From an uncultured Lachnospiraceae bacterium (GTDB taxonomy: Bacteria; Bacillota; Clostridia; Lachnospirales; Lachnospiraceae), in contig CANQRU010000038.1 of assembly GCA_947626395.1 (NCBI GenBank), positions 1 to 34,779 of the forward strand: a stretch of DNA of 34,779 bases, written 5' to 3'. The notes under the pieces were generated by a model. That model was not told the origin of the DNA and ran no database searches. It worked only from the letters and a program-made list of their open reading frames with translations. Of this stretch, positions 15,434 through 23,800 are shown piece after piece. Each line of letters opens with the position of its first letter. Within the stretch, counting starts at the first letter, position 1. A program made the translations under genes and the position numbers.

Positions 15434-17230
15434 ATGGCGTGGACGGACTATGAAGAGGCTTATAATACACTGGATGAAAACTTGAGGGCGGGTTCCCGGC
15501 GGCTGACAGCAGAAGAGATGCTGCTGATAGGCAGTATTCTGAATGATGCGGACGCAAGAAACCATATCCCCAATTTTGCGGATTACGAGCGAGCCAGCAA
15601 CGGAGATTATTCCCGGTTTGAGAAGGTTGGACGCGTCATGCGCAATTATCTCGCGGTTAAATTTATGGAGGAGAAAGGTTTCATAAACGGCAATACGCCG
15701 GATGTCACCCAGAAGATGCTGGAAGAGAACGCGATGAACCCGGCGTTCCGTCTGGGGATATCCCAGCTTTCCCATTCGGAGGATCCGGCTGTCACGGCCA
15801 CTTTCCGCGGCTATGACGATCAGATGAACGCCCATATCATGCGTCAGACATTAAAACCTATGAGCGCGCGGCAGATCCAGAAGGTAAAGGAGATGTTTCC
15901 CAAGGGGGACCAGGCGCGTCAGGAGATCCTGAAAAATGTGGAAAAGCAGGTGCTTATAGCGAAAACGCTCTTTATGGCCCATATCGGAAAGACCCAGATC
16001 CGGGAGGAGGGCCGCGATCCTCGGGAACCGGAATGCTCAGTTGCGGGGATGATGGCGCACTGCTCCAGGGCCGCGTATGTATTTCCGCCTGCCCAGGGTG
16101 ACTGGCTTCCGGCGATGATGACGTCGGTAATCGGGCTGGATATGGGAGCGGCGGCCGGCGTATACGGGCGTTCAATGGCGACCCATTCCGTGGAAAACGG
16201 CGCGAAAATCAGCGATTTCAAAGAGAAAAAGCAGCCCAGCGCCCGCCATCAGTATGGGATGGATGTGGCTATCGGCGGACTTGGGAATGACGGCATCCAG
16301 GGAAAGGGCGGGGTTCCGCAGACCCTGAAGAATGACGGAAGCTGCGGGCACATGTATATGCGTGTGGATCCGGGAAACGCCCGAACGACAAGCAGCATTC
16401 TGATCGGATTCGAGTCGGATTCGCCATCGGCGGCTTCCAACCAGCAGGGCCACACCCATACGATCAGAGCCACCCCAGAGTATATGTCCAGTTTCCTGGG
16501 ACAGCGCGAGGATGAGATCGGAAATAAATATGGCGGGCGTATCATTGACTGTACCGGGTACGAACCGGATGTTCTGACCCATATGCTGAACGGTTTTACG
16601 AAATATTACCGGTCCATGCTTCTTAGTTCCCTGAGCGATCCGGAGCTCGCGGCGCGCATCGATGAGATCAACCAGTCCCTGTGCGGAAAGATGATGAACG
16701 CGGACGAACTGAAGAGAACGATGGGAAATCTGGGGTTCCTCCCCATGGAAGCCGTTTCGCTTGCGGAAAGAGCCGCGAAAGTGCGGGGAATCGACCCCGG
16801 TTCGATCAAGGAGGACGATCTGCCGACACCGGAGTATGAAATAGAAGGTGTGTTTCAGAAGGAGAAGCCGAGCCGATGGACCCAGCTTAAGGCCTGGCTT
16901 GGAATGCGGTCAGGCATGACGGAGATGCAGGAGTATCGAAATTATCAGAATTTCCTGAAGGGCAAGGTTAACGCAGCGATCGAAGCGTCGGACCGTGCCG
17001 CCGCGGACGCGTTGGCGACGGCAGGACAGAACGAAACGCCTCAGCAGGATCAACGAACGGGGCATGGGAATGGGATACAAAGGCCGCTGAATGAACTGGT
17101 TGACGTTGAAGCGGAGCTTACAGCTCGGAATTCGCAGGAAGCGGAGGCTATTAACCGGCGGCCGGTTCCTGTGAGAAGACGCGCCGATTCTTTGCCTGTT
17201 AATAAGCCGAAAGGCTTAACCCATAAGTAG
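15434..17230 (+). CDS. Protein of unknown function (598 aa)
   Basis: I do not recognise this family. No signal peptide or clear membrane segment is present. An N-terminal helical region (about 1-175) leads into a core at about 190-390 rich in Gly, His and Cys. Conspicuous segments are GMMAHCSRAAYVF, DGIQGKGGVPQTLKNDGSCG, HMYMRVDPGN, GHTHTIRATPEYMSSFLG and GRIIDCTGYEP. The spread of His, Cys, Asp and Tyr suggests a catalytic or metal-binding core. The C-terminal 100 residues are charged and probably disordered, with Gln/Arg-rich sequence ending in RRPVPVRRRAD. The ATG has AAAGGAGAG upstream. The gene appears to be a single transcription unit. Cytosolic enzyme or effector-like toxin are both possible; nothing seen decides. 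Confidence 0.85.
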   Translation: MAWTDYEEAYNTLDENLRAGSRRLTAEEMLLIGSILNDADARNHIPNFADYERASNGDYSRFEKVGRVMRNYLAVKFMEEKGFINGNTPDVTQKMLEENAMNPAFRLGISQLSHSEDPAVTATFRGYDDQMNAHIMRQTLKPMSARQIQKVKEMFPKGDQARQEILKNVEKQVLIAKTLFMAHIGKTQIREEGRDPREPECSVAGMMAHCSRAAYVFPPAQGDWLPAMMTSVIGLDMGAAAGVYGRSMATHSVENGAKISDFKEKKQPSARHQYGMDVAIGGLGNDGIQGKGGVPQTLKNDGSCGHMYMRVDPGNARTTSSILIGFESDSPSAASNQQGHTHTIRATPEYMSSFLGQREDEIGNKYGGRIIDCTGYEPDVLTHMLNGFTKYYRSMLLSSLSDPELAARIDEINQSLCGKMMNADELKRTMGNLGFLPMEAVSLAERAAKVRGIDPGSIKEDDLPTPEYEIEGVFQKEKPSRWTQLKAWLGMRSGMTEMQEYRNYQNFLKGKVNAAIEASDRAAADALATAGQNETPQQDQRTGHGNGIQRPLNELVDVEAELTARNSQEAEAINRRPVPVRRRADSLPVNKPKGLTHK

Positions 17231-17249
17231 CAGGATCAGAATATTTTCC

Positions 17250-17279
17250 TTGCGAATGCCGTTAAAGTTGTAGTATAAT
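17250..17279 (+). promoter_or_regulatory. Sigma-A promoter for the phosphoribosyltransferase
   Basis: TTGCGA (17250-17255), 18-bp spacer, TATAAT (17274-17279). The start of transcription would be about 180 bases ahead of the ATG, leaving a long leader. Confidence 0.65.
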
Positions 17280-17306
17280 AAATAGGAGATTGCAGCATTA
17301 TGTGAT

Positions 17307-17461
17307 TTCAGTCGGAACCGGCGCGGATTGACGGTCATTTTGGGGAAACTGACCGTAAGCAGACGCGCGGCCGGCTGGGGTAACCGTTCACATCCTGCGG
17401 GGAAGATGGCCGGAGGAGACAGGCATCGCGCCGCCCGGAGAAGGGGCGGGCGCGGGAAGGA
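17307..17461 (+). promoter_or_regulatory. Structured 5' leader, candidate cis-regulatory RNA
   Basis: Two compact folds fill the leader. The first pairs CCGGCGCG with CGCGCGGCCGG around an inner ACGGTCA/TGACCGT hairpin, leaving asymmetrical bulges. The second is CGCGCCGCCC-ggagaag-GGGCGGGCGCG (roughly 17427-17456), which ends immediately before the GGAAGGAGG ribosome site. There is no T-run, so control, if any, would act on translation. It does not match the consensus of a riboswitch class I can name. Confidence 0.4.
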
Positions 17462-17467
17462 GGTCTT

Positions 17468-18106
17468 ATGGAGAACAGGATCATGAAACTGGAGTCAGCG
17501 ACGGGGGTACCGATCCGGATCATGCCGGGGCATTATTCAACGAATCATTCCCACATTAATTTCTATGTGGACACGACGGCCCTGAAGGCGCGTCAGAGCG
17601 AGGCGGAGCAGGCCGCGAAGGCGCTGGCGGCCCGCTACTACTACGATACGGTGGTGGACACGATCGTGTGTATTGAGGGAACGAATGTGATCGGCGCGTT
17701 TCTGGCCCAGCAGCTGTCCGAAGCGGGCGTCATGTCCATGAACGCCCACAAGACCATCTATGTGACGGAGCCGGAGTACGACAACAACGGCCAGCTGATC
17801 TTCCGCGACAACATCCGTCCGATGATCGCGGGCAAGAACATCATCGTCCTGCTGGCGGACGTGACCACCGGCCGGACCACGGCCCGCTGCGTGGAGGCGA
17901 TCCAGTATTACGGCGGGATCGTCCGCGGCGTCTGCGCCCTGTTCAGCGTCGTGCCGCAGATCAAGGAGTTCCCGGTGAACGCGGTGTTTACAGATAAAGA
18001 TATCCCGGATTACAAGGCGTATCCGGCCATGGAATGCCCGTACTGCAAGAGCGGAATCCCGCTGGACGCGCTGGTGAACAGCTACGGGTATTCGAAGCTG
18101 AGATAG
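17468..18106 (+). CDS. Phosphoribosyltransferase (orotate PRTase-like)
   Basis: A 212-residue type I phosphoribosyltransferase. The PRPP-binding loop is IIVLLADVTTGRTTARCVEAI (about residues 125-145): the usual acidic pair of the 13-residue motif reads LADVTTG, with one acidic residue replaced by Ala. A preceding PPi-loop candidate is CIEGTNVIGAF. Four residues near the end, CPYCKSGIP, form a CxxC pair that could bind zinc and is absent from classical PyrE. Annotated relatives are called orotate phosphoribosyltransferase, but the linkage here is not to pyr genes. It could transfer ribose phosphate to another base. ATG has GAAGGAGG upstream. Confidence 0.8.
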   Translation: MENRIMKLESATGVPIRIMPGHYSTNHSHINFYVDTTALKARQSEAEQAAKALAARYYYDTVVDTIVCIEGTNVIGAFLAQQLSEAGVMSMNAHKTIYVTEPEYDNNGQLIFRDNIRPMIAGKNIIVLLADVTTGRTTARCVEAIQYYGGIVRGVCALFSVVPQIKEFPVNAVFTDKDIPDYKAYPAMECPYCKSGIPLDALVNSYGYSKLR

Positions 18107-18213
18107 AGGCTGGCGGTGGAGAGAGTATTTTATGCGAACAGAGTGCCAATGACGCGCTGTTCGTATTGACAGCAGGAAATCGGAAACGGTGAAAGAAACA
18201 ATATCATGAACTA

Positions 18214-18265
18214 GCAAGCCTTCGGTGCAGCCGGTATGAGCCGGCGGTTCCGGAGGCTTTTATCT
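18214..18265 (+). terminator. Terminator after the phosphoribosyltransferase
   Basis: AAGCCTTCGG (18216-18225) pairs with CCGGAGGCTT (18250-18259), with an inner GCCGG/CCGGC stem, followed by TTATCTT. Confidence 0.8.
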
Positions 18266-18293
18266 TGTAAATTTTTCCTCACTATGATATAGT
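18265..18293 (+). promoter_or_regulatory. Sigma-A promoter for gltX
   Basis: TTGTAA (18265-18270), 17-bp spacer, TATAGT (18288-18293), 32 bp before the start codon. The -35 lies in the tail of the upstream terminator. Confidence 0.6.
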
Positions 18294-18325
18294 GGATGAA
18301 AATGTGACAGCAGGAGGCAATCAAA

Positions 18326-20041
18326 ATGGATTATAACGCGCTCAGTGAACTGCTTTTTCCGGACGTGACCGAGACGCCGGAGGCGCTTGAAGAAAAATAT
18401 CCGCCGCGCAACCTTCCAGAGGGCGCGGTCGTCAGCCGCATGGGACCGAGCCCCACGGGCTTCGTCCATCTCGGCAATCTGGTGCAGGGGATGACGTCAG
18501 AGAGGATGTGCCATCAGTCCGGCGGCGTTCTGTTCCTGCGCGTCGAGGACACGGACAGCAAGCGGGAGGTGCCCGGCGCCATCGAGATGCTGATCGAGGG
18601 ACTTTCGCACTATGGGATCAATTTTGACGAGGGCGCGGTCCTTGGCGGGGAAAAGGGCAGCTACGGACCCTATAAGCAGTCGCTGCGCGGGCCCATTTAC
18701 CATGTTTACGCGAAGAAGCTGGTGAAGGAGGGCAAGGCTTATCCCTGCTTCTGCACGGAAGAGGAGCTGGCCGCGATGCATTCCGCCCAGGAGGCCGCGA
18801 AGGAGAATTTCGGGTATTACGGGAAATACGCCGTCTGGCGCGACCGGCCCATGGAGGACATTCAGGCCGCGCTGGCGGAAGGGAAGCCGTGGGTGCTCCG
18901 TTTCCGCTCGGAGGGTTCCATCGAGCATAAGATTAAATTTACGGACGGCATCAAGGGGGCGCTGGAGCTTACCGAGAACGATATCGACCATGTGCTTCTG
19001 AAATCGGACGGGATACCGACCTATCATTTCGCCCATGTGGTGGACGACCATCTGATGCGGACGACGCATGTGGTGCGCGGCGACGAATGGCTTTCCAGCC
19101 TGCCGCTGCACATTCAGCTTACGGCCGCGTTGGGCTTTAAGCTGCCCAAGTACCTGCATGTGGGGACGCTTCAGAAGATGGACGGCAGCTCCAAGCGGAA
19201 GCTGTCCAAGCGCAAGGATCCGGAGCTGGCGCTTTCTTTCTACCGGGAGCAGGGCTACCCCACCCAGTCGGTCTATGAGTATATCATGACGATCCTGAAT
19301 TCGAATTTCGAGGACTGGCGCAGGGCGAATCCGATGGCTCCGGTAGGAGACTTTAAGTTCTCACCGAAGAAAATGAATCCGGCCGGAGCGCTGTTCGACG
19401 AGAACAAGCTGCGCGACGTCTCCAAGGACGTGATCAGCCGCATGACCGCCGGGCAGGTCTATGACGGCATCTGCGACTGGGCGCGGGAGTTCGATCCGGC
19501 GTTCGCGGCGCTTCTTGAGAGAAATCCGGACTACGCCCGCGCGATCCTGGCCATCGGGCGTGGCGGGAAGAAGCCGCGCAAGGATTTCGCTGTCTGGAGC
19601 GAGGTGAAGCCGTATATGAGCTTCTTCTATCCGGAGATCTTCGAGCCGGATTATACCGCGCCGGAAGGCATGGACACCGTTGATATGGCGGAGATCCTGA
19701 AGGCTTATTACCGCCGGTGCAGACAGTCTGAGAGCGGTGCGGAGGCGCAGGGCGTGCTGGAGGCGGACAGCGCGGCGTGGTTTGAGGGTGTTAAAGCACT
19801 GGCTGCGGGTCTGGGGTACTGCCCGGATACGAAGCTTTACCGTTCTGAGCCGGAGAAGTGGAAGGGGAGCGTCGGAGATGTGTCGATGGCGATCCGCATC
19901 GCGGTCTGCGGCAGGCAGCAGTCGCCGGATCTTTACGAAGTTATGCGAGTGATGTGCAGCGTGGATGGGGAGCTGTTTATCGGGAGATTGAAAATGGCGG
20001 CGGAGGCGCTGGGAGCGGATACTGAGGATTGGGATGAGTAG
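18326..20041 (+). CDS. gltX: Glutamyl-tRNA synthetase
   Basis: A 571-residue class I aminoacyl-tRNA synthetase that charges tRNA-Glu (and, in organisms using the amidotransferase route, tRNA-Gln). The HIGH-type motif is PSPTGFVHLGN (about 41-51) and the KMSKS-type motif is RKLSKRKD (about 290-297); RVEDTDSKRE is the conserved substrate-binding segment. It is longer than the common 480-residue bacterial enzyme because of a larger anticodon-binding part, which is seen in many Lachnospiraceae. ATG with AGGAGG upstream. The hairpin element copy 2 begins within 4 bp of the stop codon and probably doubles as terminator. Confidence 0.96.
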   Translation: MDYNALSELLFPDVTETPEALEEKYPPRNLPEGAVVSRMGPSPTGFVHLGNLVQGMTSERMCHQSGGVLFLRVEDTDSKREVPGAIEMLIEGLSHYGINFDEGAVLGGEKGSYGPYKQSLRGPIYHVYAKKLVKEGKAYPCFCTEEELAAMHSAQEAAKENFGYYGKYAVWRDRPMEDIQAALAEGKPWVLRFRSEGSIEHKIKFTDGIKGALELTENDIDHVLLKSDGIPTYHFAHVVDDHLMRTTHVVRGDEWLSSLPLHIQLTAALGFKLPKYLHVGTLQKMDGSSKRKLSKRKDPELALSFYREQGYPTQSVYEYIMTILNSNFEDWRRANPMAPVGDFKFSPKKMNPAGALFDENKLRDVSKDVISRMTAGQVYDGICDWAREFDPAFAALLERNPDYARAILAIGRGGKKPRKDFAVWSEVKPYMSFFYPEIFEPDYTAPEGMDTVDMAEILKAYYRRCRQSESGAEAQGVLEADSAAWFEGVKALAAGLGYCPDTKLYRSEPEKWKGSVGDVSMAIRIAVCGRQQSPDLYEVMRVMCSVDGELFIGRLKMAAEALGADTEDWDE

Positions 20042-20044
20042 TGA

Positions 20045-20321
20045 TGCACATGGTTGCGGGAGGTACGCGGGACAGGCGGGGCCGTGGCACATCCTGTACG
20101 CTCATGACTCCGAAGGGAAGTCTTTCTAAATTCAAAAACGCCAGTTTGAGGGCAACGGCAAATTCGCGTGAACTCCTGATGAGTTCACGCTCAGGTTGCC
20201 GCTCCGCCCATGACTTGAGGTCATGGGCTACGGCCCTCAAACTGACGTTTTTTCATTAAGAAAGACTAAACCCTTCTCCGTAAATCGCGTCCAGGATGTG
20301 CCACGGCCCCGCCTGTCCCGC
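20045..20321 (+). repeat. Structured hairpin element, copy 2 (forward)
   Basis: End box at 20045-20069 (TGCACATGGTTGCGGGAGG then TACGCG), followed by a 255-bp element colinear with copy 1. The outer stem pairs 20067-20100 with 20288-20321 (34 positions, one mismatch). The inner stem pairs 20134-20153 with 20233-20252 (one mismatch). Against copy 1, at least four stem positions differ by matched double changes: a G-C to A-T pair in GCGGGGCAGG/GCGGGACAGG, G-C to T-A and A-T to G-C in the CCGGGAC/CCGTGGC segment, and G-C to A-T in CCGGTTTG/CCAGTTTG. Apical hairpins are conserved. The 3' box is CGCTGGGTTGTCGC. Confidence 0.9.
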
Positions 20322-20433
20322 TGGGTTGTCGCATATGTGAGGCAGAGAGGAGATTCTGCATTTATGCAGGGCGATGTACAGTTATACAGCGCTATACAGT
20401 ATGTGCTAGCGATTCTTGCTCCCGGAAGAACCA

Positions 20434-20678
20434 GCGCAGGAAGCCTGCTCCTCCTGAGGTGAATTTTGTGAGCGGCTGAAAAGGCTTAGTGAACAGAGAT
20501 TTGCGTTGGTACGAAAAATGGGAGGACCAGGGAACTCATCTTACGGATGCACACACGCTGGTCCCATTTTTCGTGCCGCCTTTAGCAAATCGCTGTGAAC
20601 TTAGACTTTTCCCGCGAGCAAACCTGAACCTCAGGAGGAGCAGGCTTCCTGCGCGTACCATCCGCGACCATGTGCGCA
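20434..20678 (-). repeat. Structured hairpin element, copy 4 (reverse orientation)
   Basis: Outer stem 20434-20460 pairs perfectly with 20628-20654 (27 pairs). An inner stem pairs GGTACGAAAAATGGGA with TCCCATTTTTCGTGCC, and a middle arm pairs CTTAGTGAACAG and ATTTGC with their partners at 20585-20605. The end box 20652-20678 is the reverse complement of the copy 1/2 box (GCGCACATGGTCGCGG, then GGTACGCG). The apical part is diverged from copies 1-3, though the GATGAGTTC block remains. The spacer 20322-20433 between copies 2 and 4 holds only short TATACAG-type repeats. Confidence 0.8.
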
Positions 20679-20770
20679 GGCATTTTAGAACATTAAACAA
20701 CACTACGGCACATGTGACAATGAGCAAACGGAACAGCACCCATAACATTCAAAATCCCCCGCGAAAACGG

Positions 20771-20799
20771 TTGACTTATGCCATTAAATTACGTATAGT
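20771..20799 (+). promoter_or_regulatory. Sigma-A promoter for purL
   Basis: TTGACT (20771-20776), 17-bp spacer, TATAGT (20794-20799), about 73 bp before the ATG. A GCACCCCGCGCGGGTGC hairpin (20827-20843) lies in the leader. No purine or other known riboswitch consensus was found. Confidence 0.75.
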
Positions 20800-20872
20800 T
20801 AGTGTGACATAAAACCCCTGAATACCGCACCCCGCGCGGGTGCAGACACGAAGCGAGAGCAGGAGGAATAAC

Positions 20873-23800
20873 ATGAGCGTAAGACGGATCTATGTAGAGA
20901 AGAAGCCCGCGTACGCGGTGAAGGCGAAGGAGCTTCTGGCTGAGATCGGCAGTTACCTTGGCATCGGTACGGTGGAGAATGTGCGGGTGCTGATCCGCTA
21001 TGATATCGAGAATCTGTCCGAAGGCGCGTATCGGACGGCGCTGGCGACCATTTTCTCGGAGCCGCCGGTGGACGAGATTTATGAGGAGACCTTCCCCAAG
21101 GGGGAGAATGATACTGTATTTTCTGTGGAATACCTGCCGGGGCAGTTCGACCAGCGGGCGGATTCGGCGGAGCAGTGCGTGAAGCTCTTAAGCGAGGAAG
21201 AGGAGCCGGTGATCCGCTCGGCCACCACCTACGTGATCTCTGGGAAGCTGACGGCGGAGCAGGCGGCGGCTATCAAATCCTTCTGCATCAATCCGGTGGA
21301 CAGCCGGGAGACGGACGAGACCAAGCCGGCGACGCTTCTGACCGTGTTCGATACGCCGGCGGACGTGGCGATCTTTGCGGGTTTCTGCGGATTCGCGGAG
21401 CCGGAGCTTAAGGCGCTTTACGATTCGCTGAACCTGGCGATGACATTTAAAGATTTTCAGCATATTCAGAACTATTACCGGACGGAAGAGCACCGGGAGC
21501 CGACCGTGACGGAGATCCGGGTCCTGGATACTTACTGGTCGGATCACTGCCGTCATACCACGTTCTCGACGGAGCTTAAGGATGTGACGATTACTGACGG
21601 CGCGTACAGGGCGCCGATTATGGCTTCGTATGAGCAGTATCTGGCGGACCGCGAGGAGCTTTATAAAGGGCGGGACGACAAGTTCGTCTGCCTGATGGAT
21701 CTGGCGCTTCTGGCGATGAAGAAGCTGCGGGCGGAAGGGAAGCTTGCCGATCTGGAGGAGTCCGAGGAGATCAACGCCTGCAGCATCGTGGTGCCGGTGG
21801 AGATCGACGGCGTCACCGAGGAGTGGCTGGTGAATTTCAAAAATGAGACCCACAACCATCCGACGGAGATCGAGCCTTTCGGCGGCGCTGCCACCTGTCT
21901 GGGCGGCGCGATCCGCGACCCGCTGTCCGGGCGCACCTATGTCTATCAGGCCATGCGCGTGACCGGCGCGGCGGATCCGACGAAGCCGATTTCCGAGACG
22001 CTTAAGGGTAAGCTCCCCCAGAGGAAGCTGGTCAATGGGGCCGCCGACGGCTACAGCTCCTACGGCAACCAGATCGGGCTGGCGACGGGCTATGTGAAGG
22101 AGATCTACCATCCGAACTATGCGGCGAAACGTATGGAGATCGGCGCGGTCATGGGCGCGGCTCCGAGAAAGTATGTGAAGCGGCTGACCTCCGATCCGGG
22201 AGATATTATCGTGCTTCTGGGCGGCAGAACCGGCCGCGACGGCATCGGCGGGGCCACCGGTTCGTCCAAGGTCCACACGGAGGCGTCCATCGAGGTCTGC
22301 GGCGCGGAGGTGCAGAAGGGCAATCCGCCTACCGAGCGGAAGATCCAGAGGCTGTTCCGCCGCCCCGAGGTGTCTTCGATCATTAAGAAATGCAATGATT
22401 TCGGCGCGGGCGGCGTGTCCGTGGCTATCGGCGAACTGGCGGCGGGGCTGACCATCGATCTGGATAAGGTTCCGAAGAAGTACGCGGGCCTGGACGGCAC
22501 GGAGATCGCGATCTCCGAGTCCCAGGAGCGTATGGCGGTGGTGCTTGCCCCGGAGGACGTGGACAAGTTCCTGGGATATTCGGCGGAGGAGAACCTGGAA
22601 GCGATCCCGGTGGCGGTGGTGACTGAGGAGCCGCGCCTGGTGATGAACTGGAGAGGGAAGACCATCGTCGATATCAGCAGGGCATTTCTGGATACCAACG
22701 GCGCCCATCAGGAGGCGTCGGTGGTGCTTGAGACGCCGGGACGCGAGGGGAATCCGTTCGCGGCGGCCGGCGTGATTACGGATATTAACGACTCGAATGC
22801 CATCCGCGAAAAATGGCTCTCCGTCCTATCTGATTTAAATGTCTGCTCCCAGAAGGGCCTGGTCGAGATGTTCGACGGTTCCATCGGCGCGGGATCTGTC
22901 TTCATGCCCTACGGCGGCAGATACCAGCTGACCGAGACCCAGGCCATGGTGGCCAAGCTCCCGGTCCTTCGCGGGCGCACCGACACGGTGACGATGATGA
23001 GCTACGGCTATGATCCGTATCTTTCCAGCTGGAGTCCCTACCATGGCGCAATCTACGCGGTGGTGTCCTCCGTGGCGAAGATCGTGGCAAACGGCGGCGA
23101 GATGGATAAGATCCGCTTCACGTTCCAGGAATATTTTAAGAGAATGACCGACGATCCCACACGGTGGGGTACGCCGTTTGCGGCGCTTCTCGGCGCCTAC
23201 AGCGCCCAGCTGGGCTTCGGCCTGCCGTCCATCGGCGGCAAGGACAGCATGTCCGGAACCTTCAACGACGAGCATCACGGCGAGATCAATGTGCCGCCGA
23301 CGCTGGTATCCTTCGCGGTGGATATCGCCCGCCACGGCGATATCATTTCCCCGGAGCTTAAGAAGGCCGGAAATAAGCTGGTAGAGTTTGAGATCGAGCG
23401 GGATGCCTACGATCTGCCGGTCTATGAGCAGGTCATGGAAGGCTACCGGAAGATTCACGCGGACATCGCCGCGGGCAGGATCATTTCCGCCTACGCGGTG
23501 GAGGGACACGGTCTGGCCGAGGCGGTCAGCAAGATGGCCTTCGGCAATCAGCTTGGCGTGAAGATCGAGCATAATCTGGATCCGCGGGATTTCTTCGCGC
23601 CGGCCTGGGGCAATATCGTCTGCGAGGTGCCTGCGGACAAGGTGGGAGAGCTGTCTGTTTCCTACCGGCTGATCGGCGAGGTGACGGAGGACGGCGCGTT
23701 CCGCTATGGCGCGGCGGCGATTTCCCTGAAGGAAGCCCTTTCCGCCTGGACCGCGACCCTTGAACATGTATTCCCGACCGTTTCCGGCGTGGAGCAGACG

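Noticed and set aside
17285-17467. Cobalamin or other known riboswitch in the phosphoribosyltransferase leader
   Set aside because: A CCGGCGCGGAT block recalls part of the cobalamin consensus, but the other conserved boxes are missing and the gene is not a cobalamin target.
20041-20259. Plus-strand frame of 72 residues across copy 2 (GTRDRRGRGTSCTLMTPKGS), and the similar minus-strand frame 3022-3348
   Set aside because: They are readings of the same structured element in other frames and end in its stems, so they are not genes.
20338-20433. CRISPR-like or iteron repeats (TACAG units)
   Set aside because: Only two or three short units of irregular spacing; no array.
20660-20872. Purine riboswitch or PurR box upstream of purL
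   Set aside because: No match to the conserved loop sequences of a purine riboswitch. The promoter and a small G/C hairpin account for the region.
21188-22708. A 506-residue open frame opposite purL
   Set aside because: Antisense shadow of an established gene. The same reasoning removes the frames opposite the HD gene (9454-10650) and the helicase (11793-13307).
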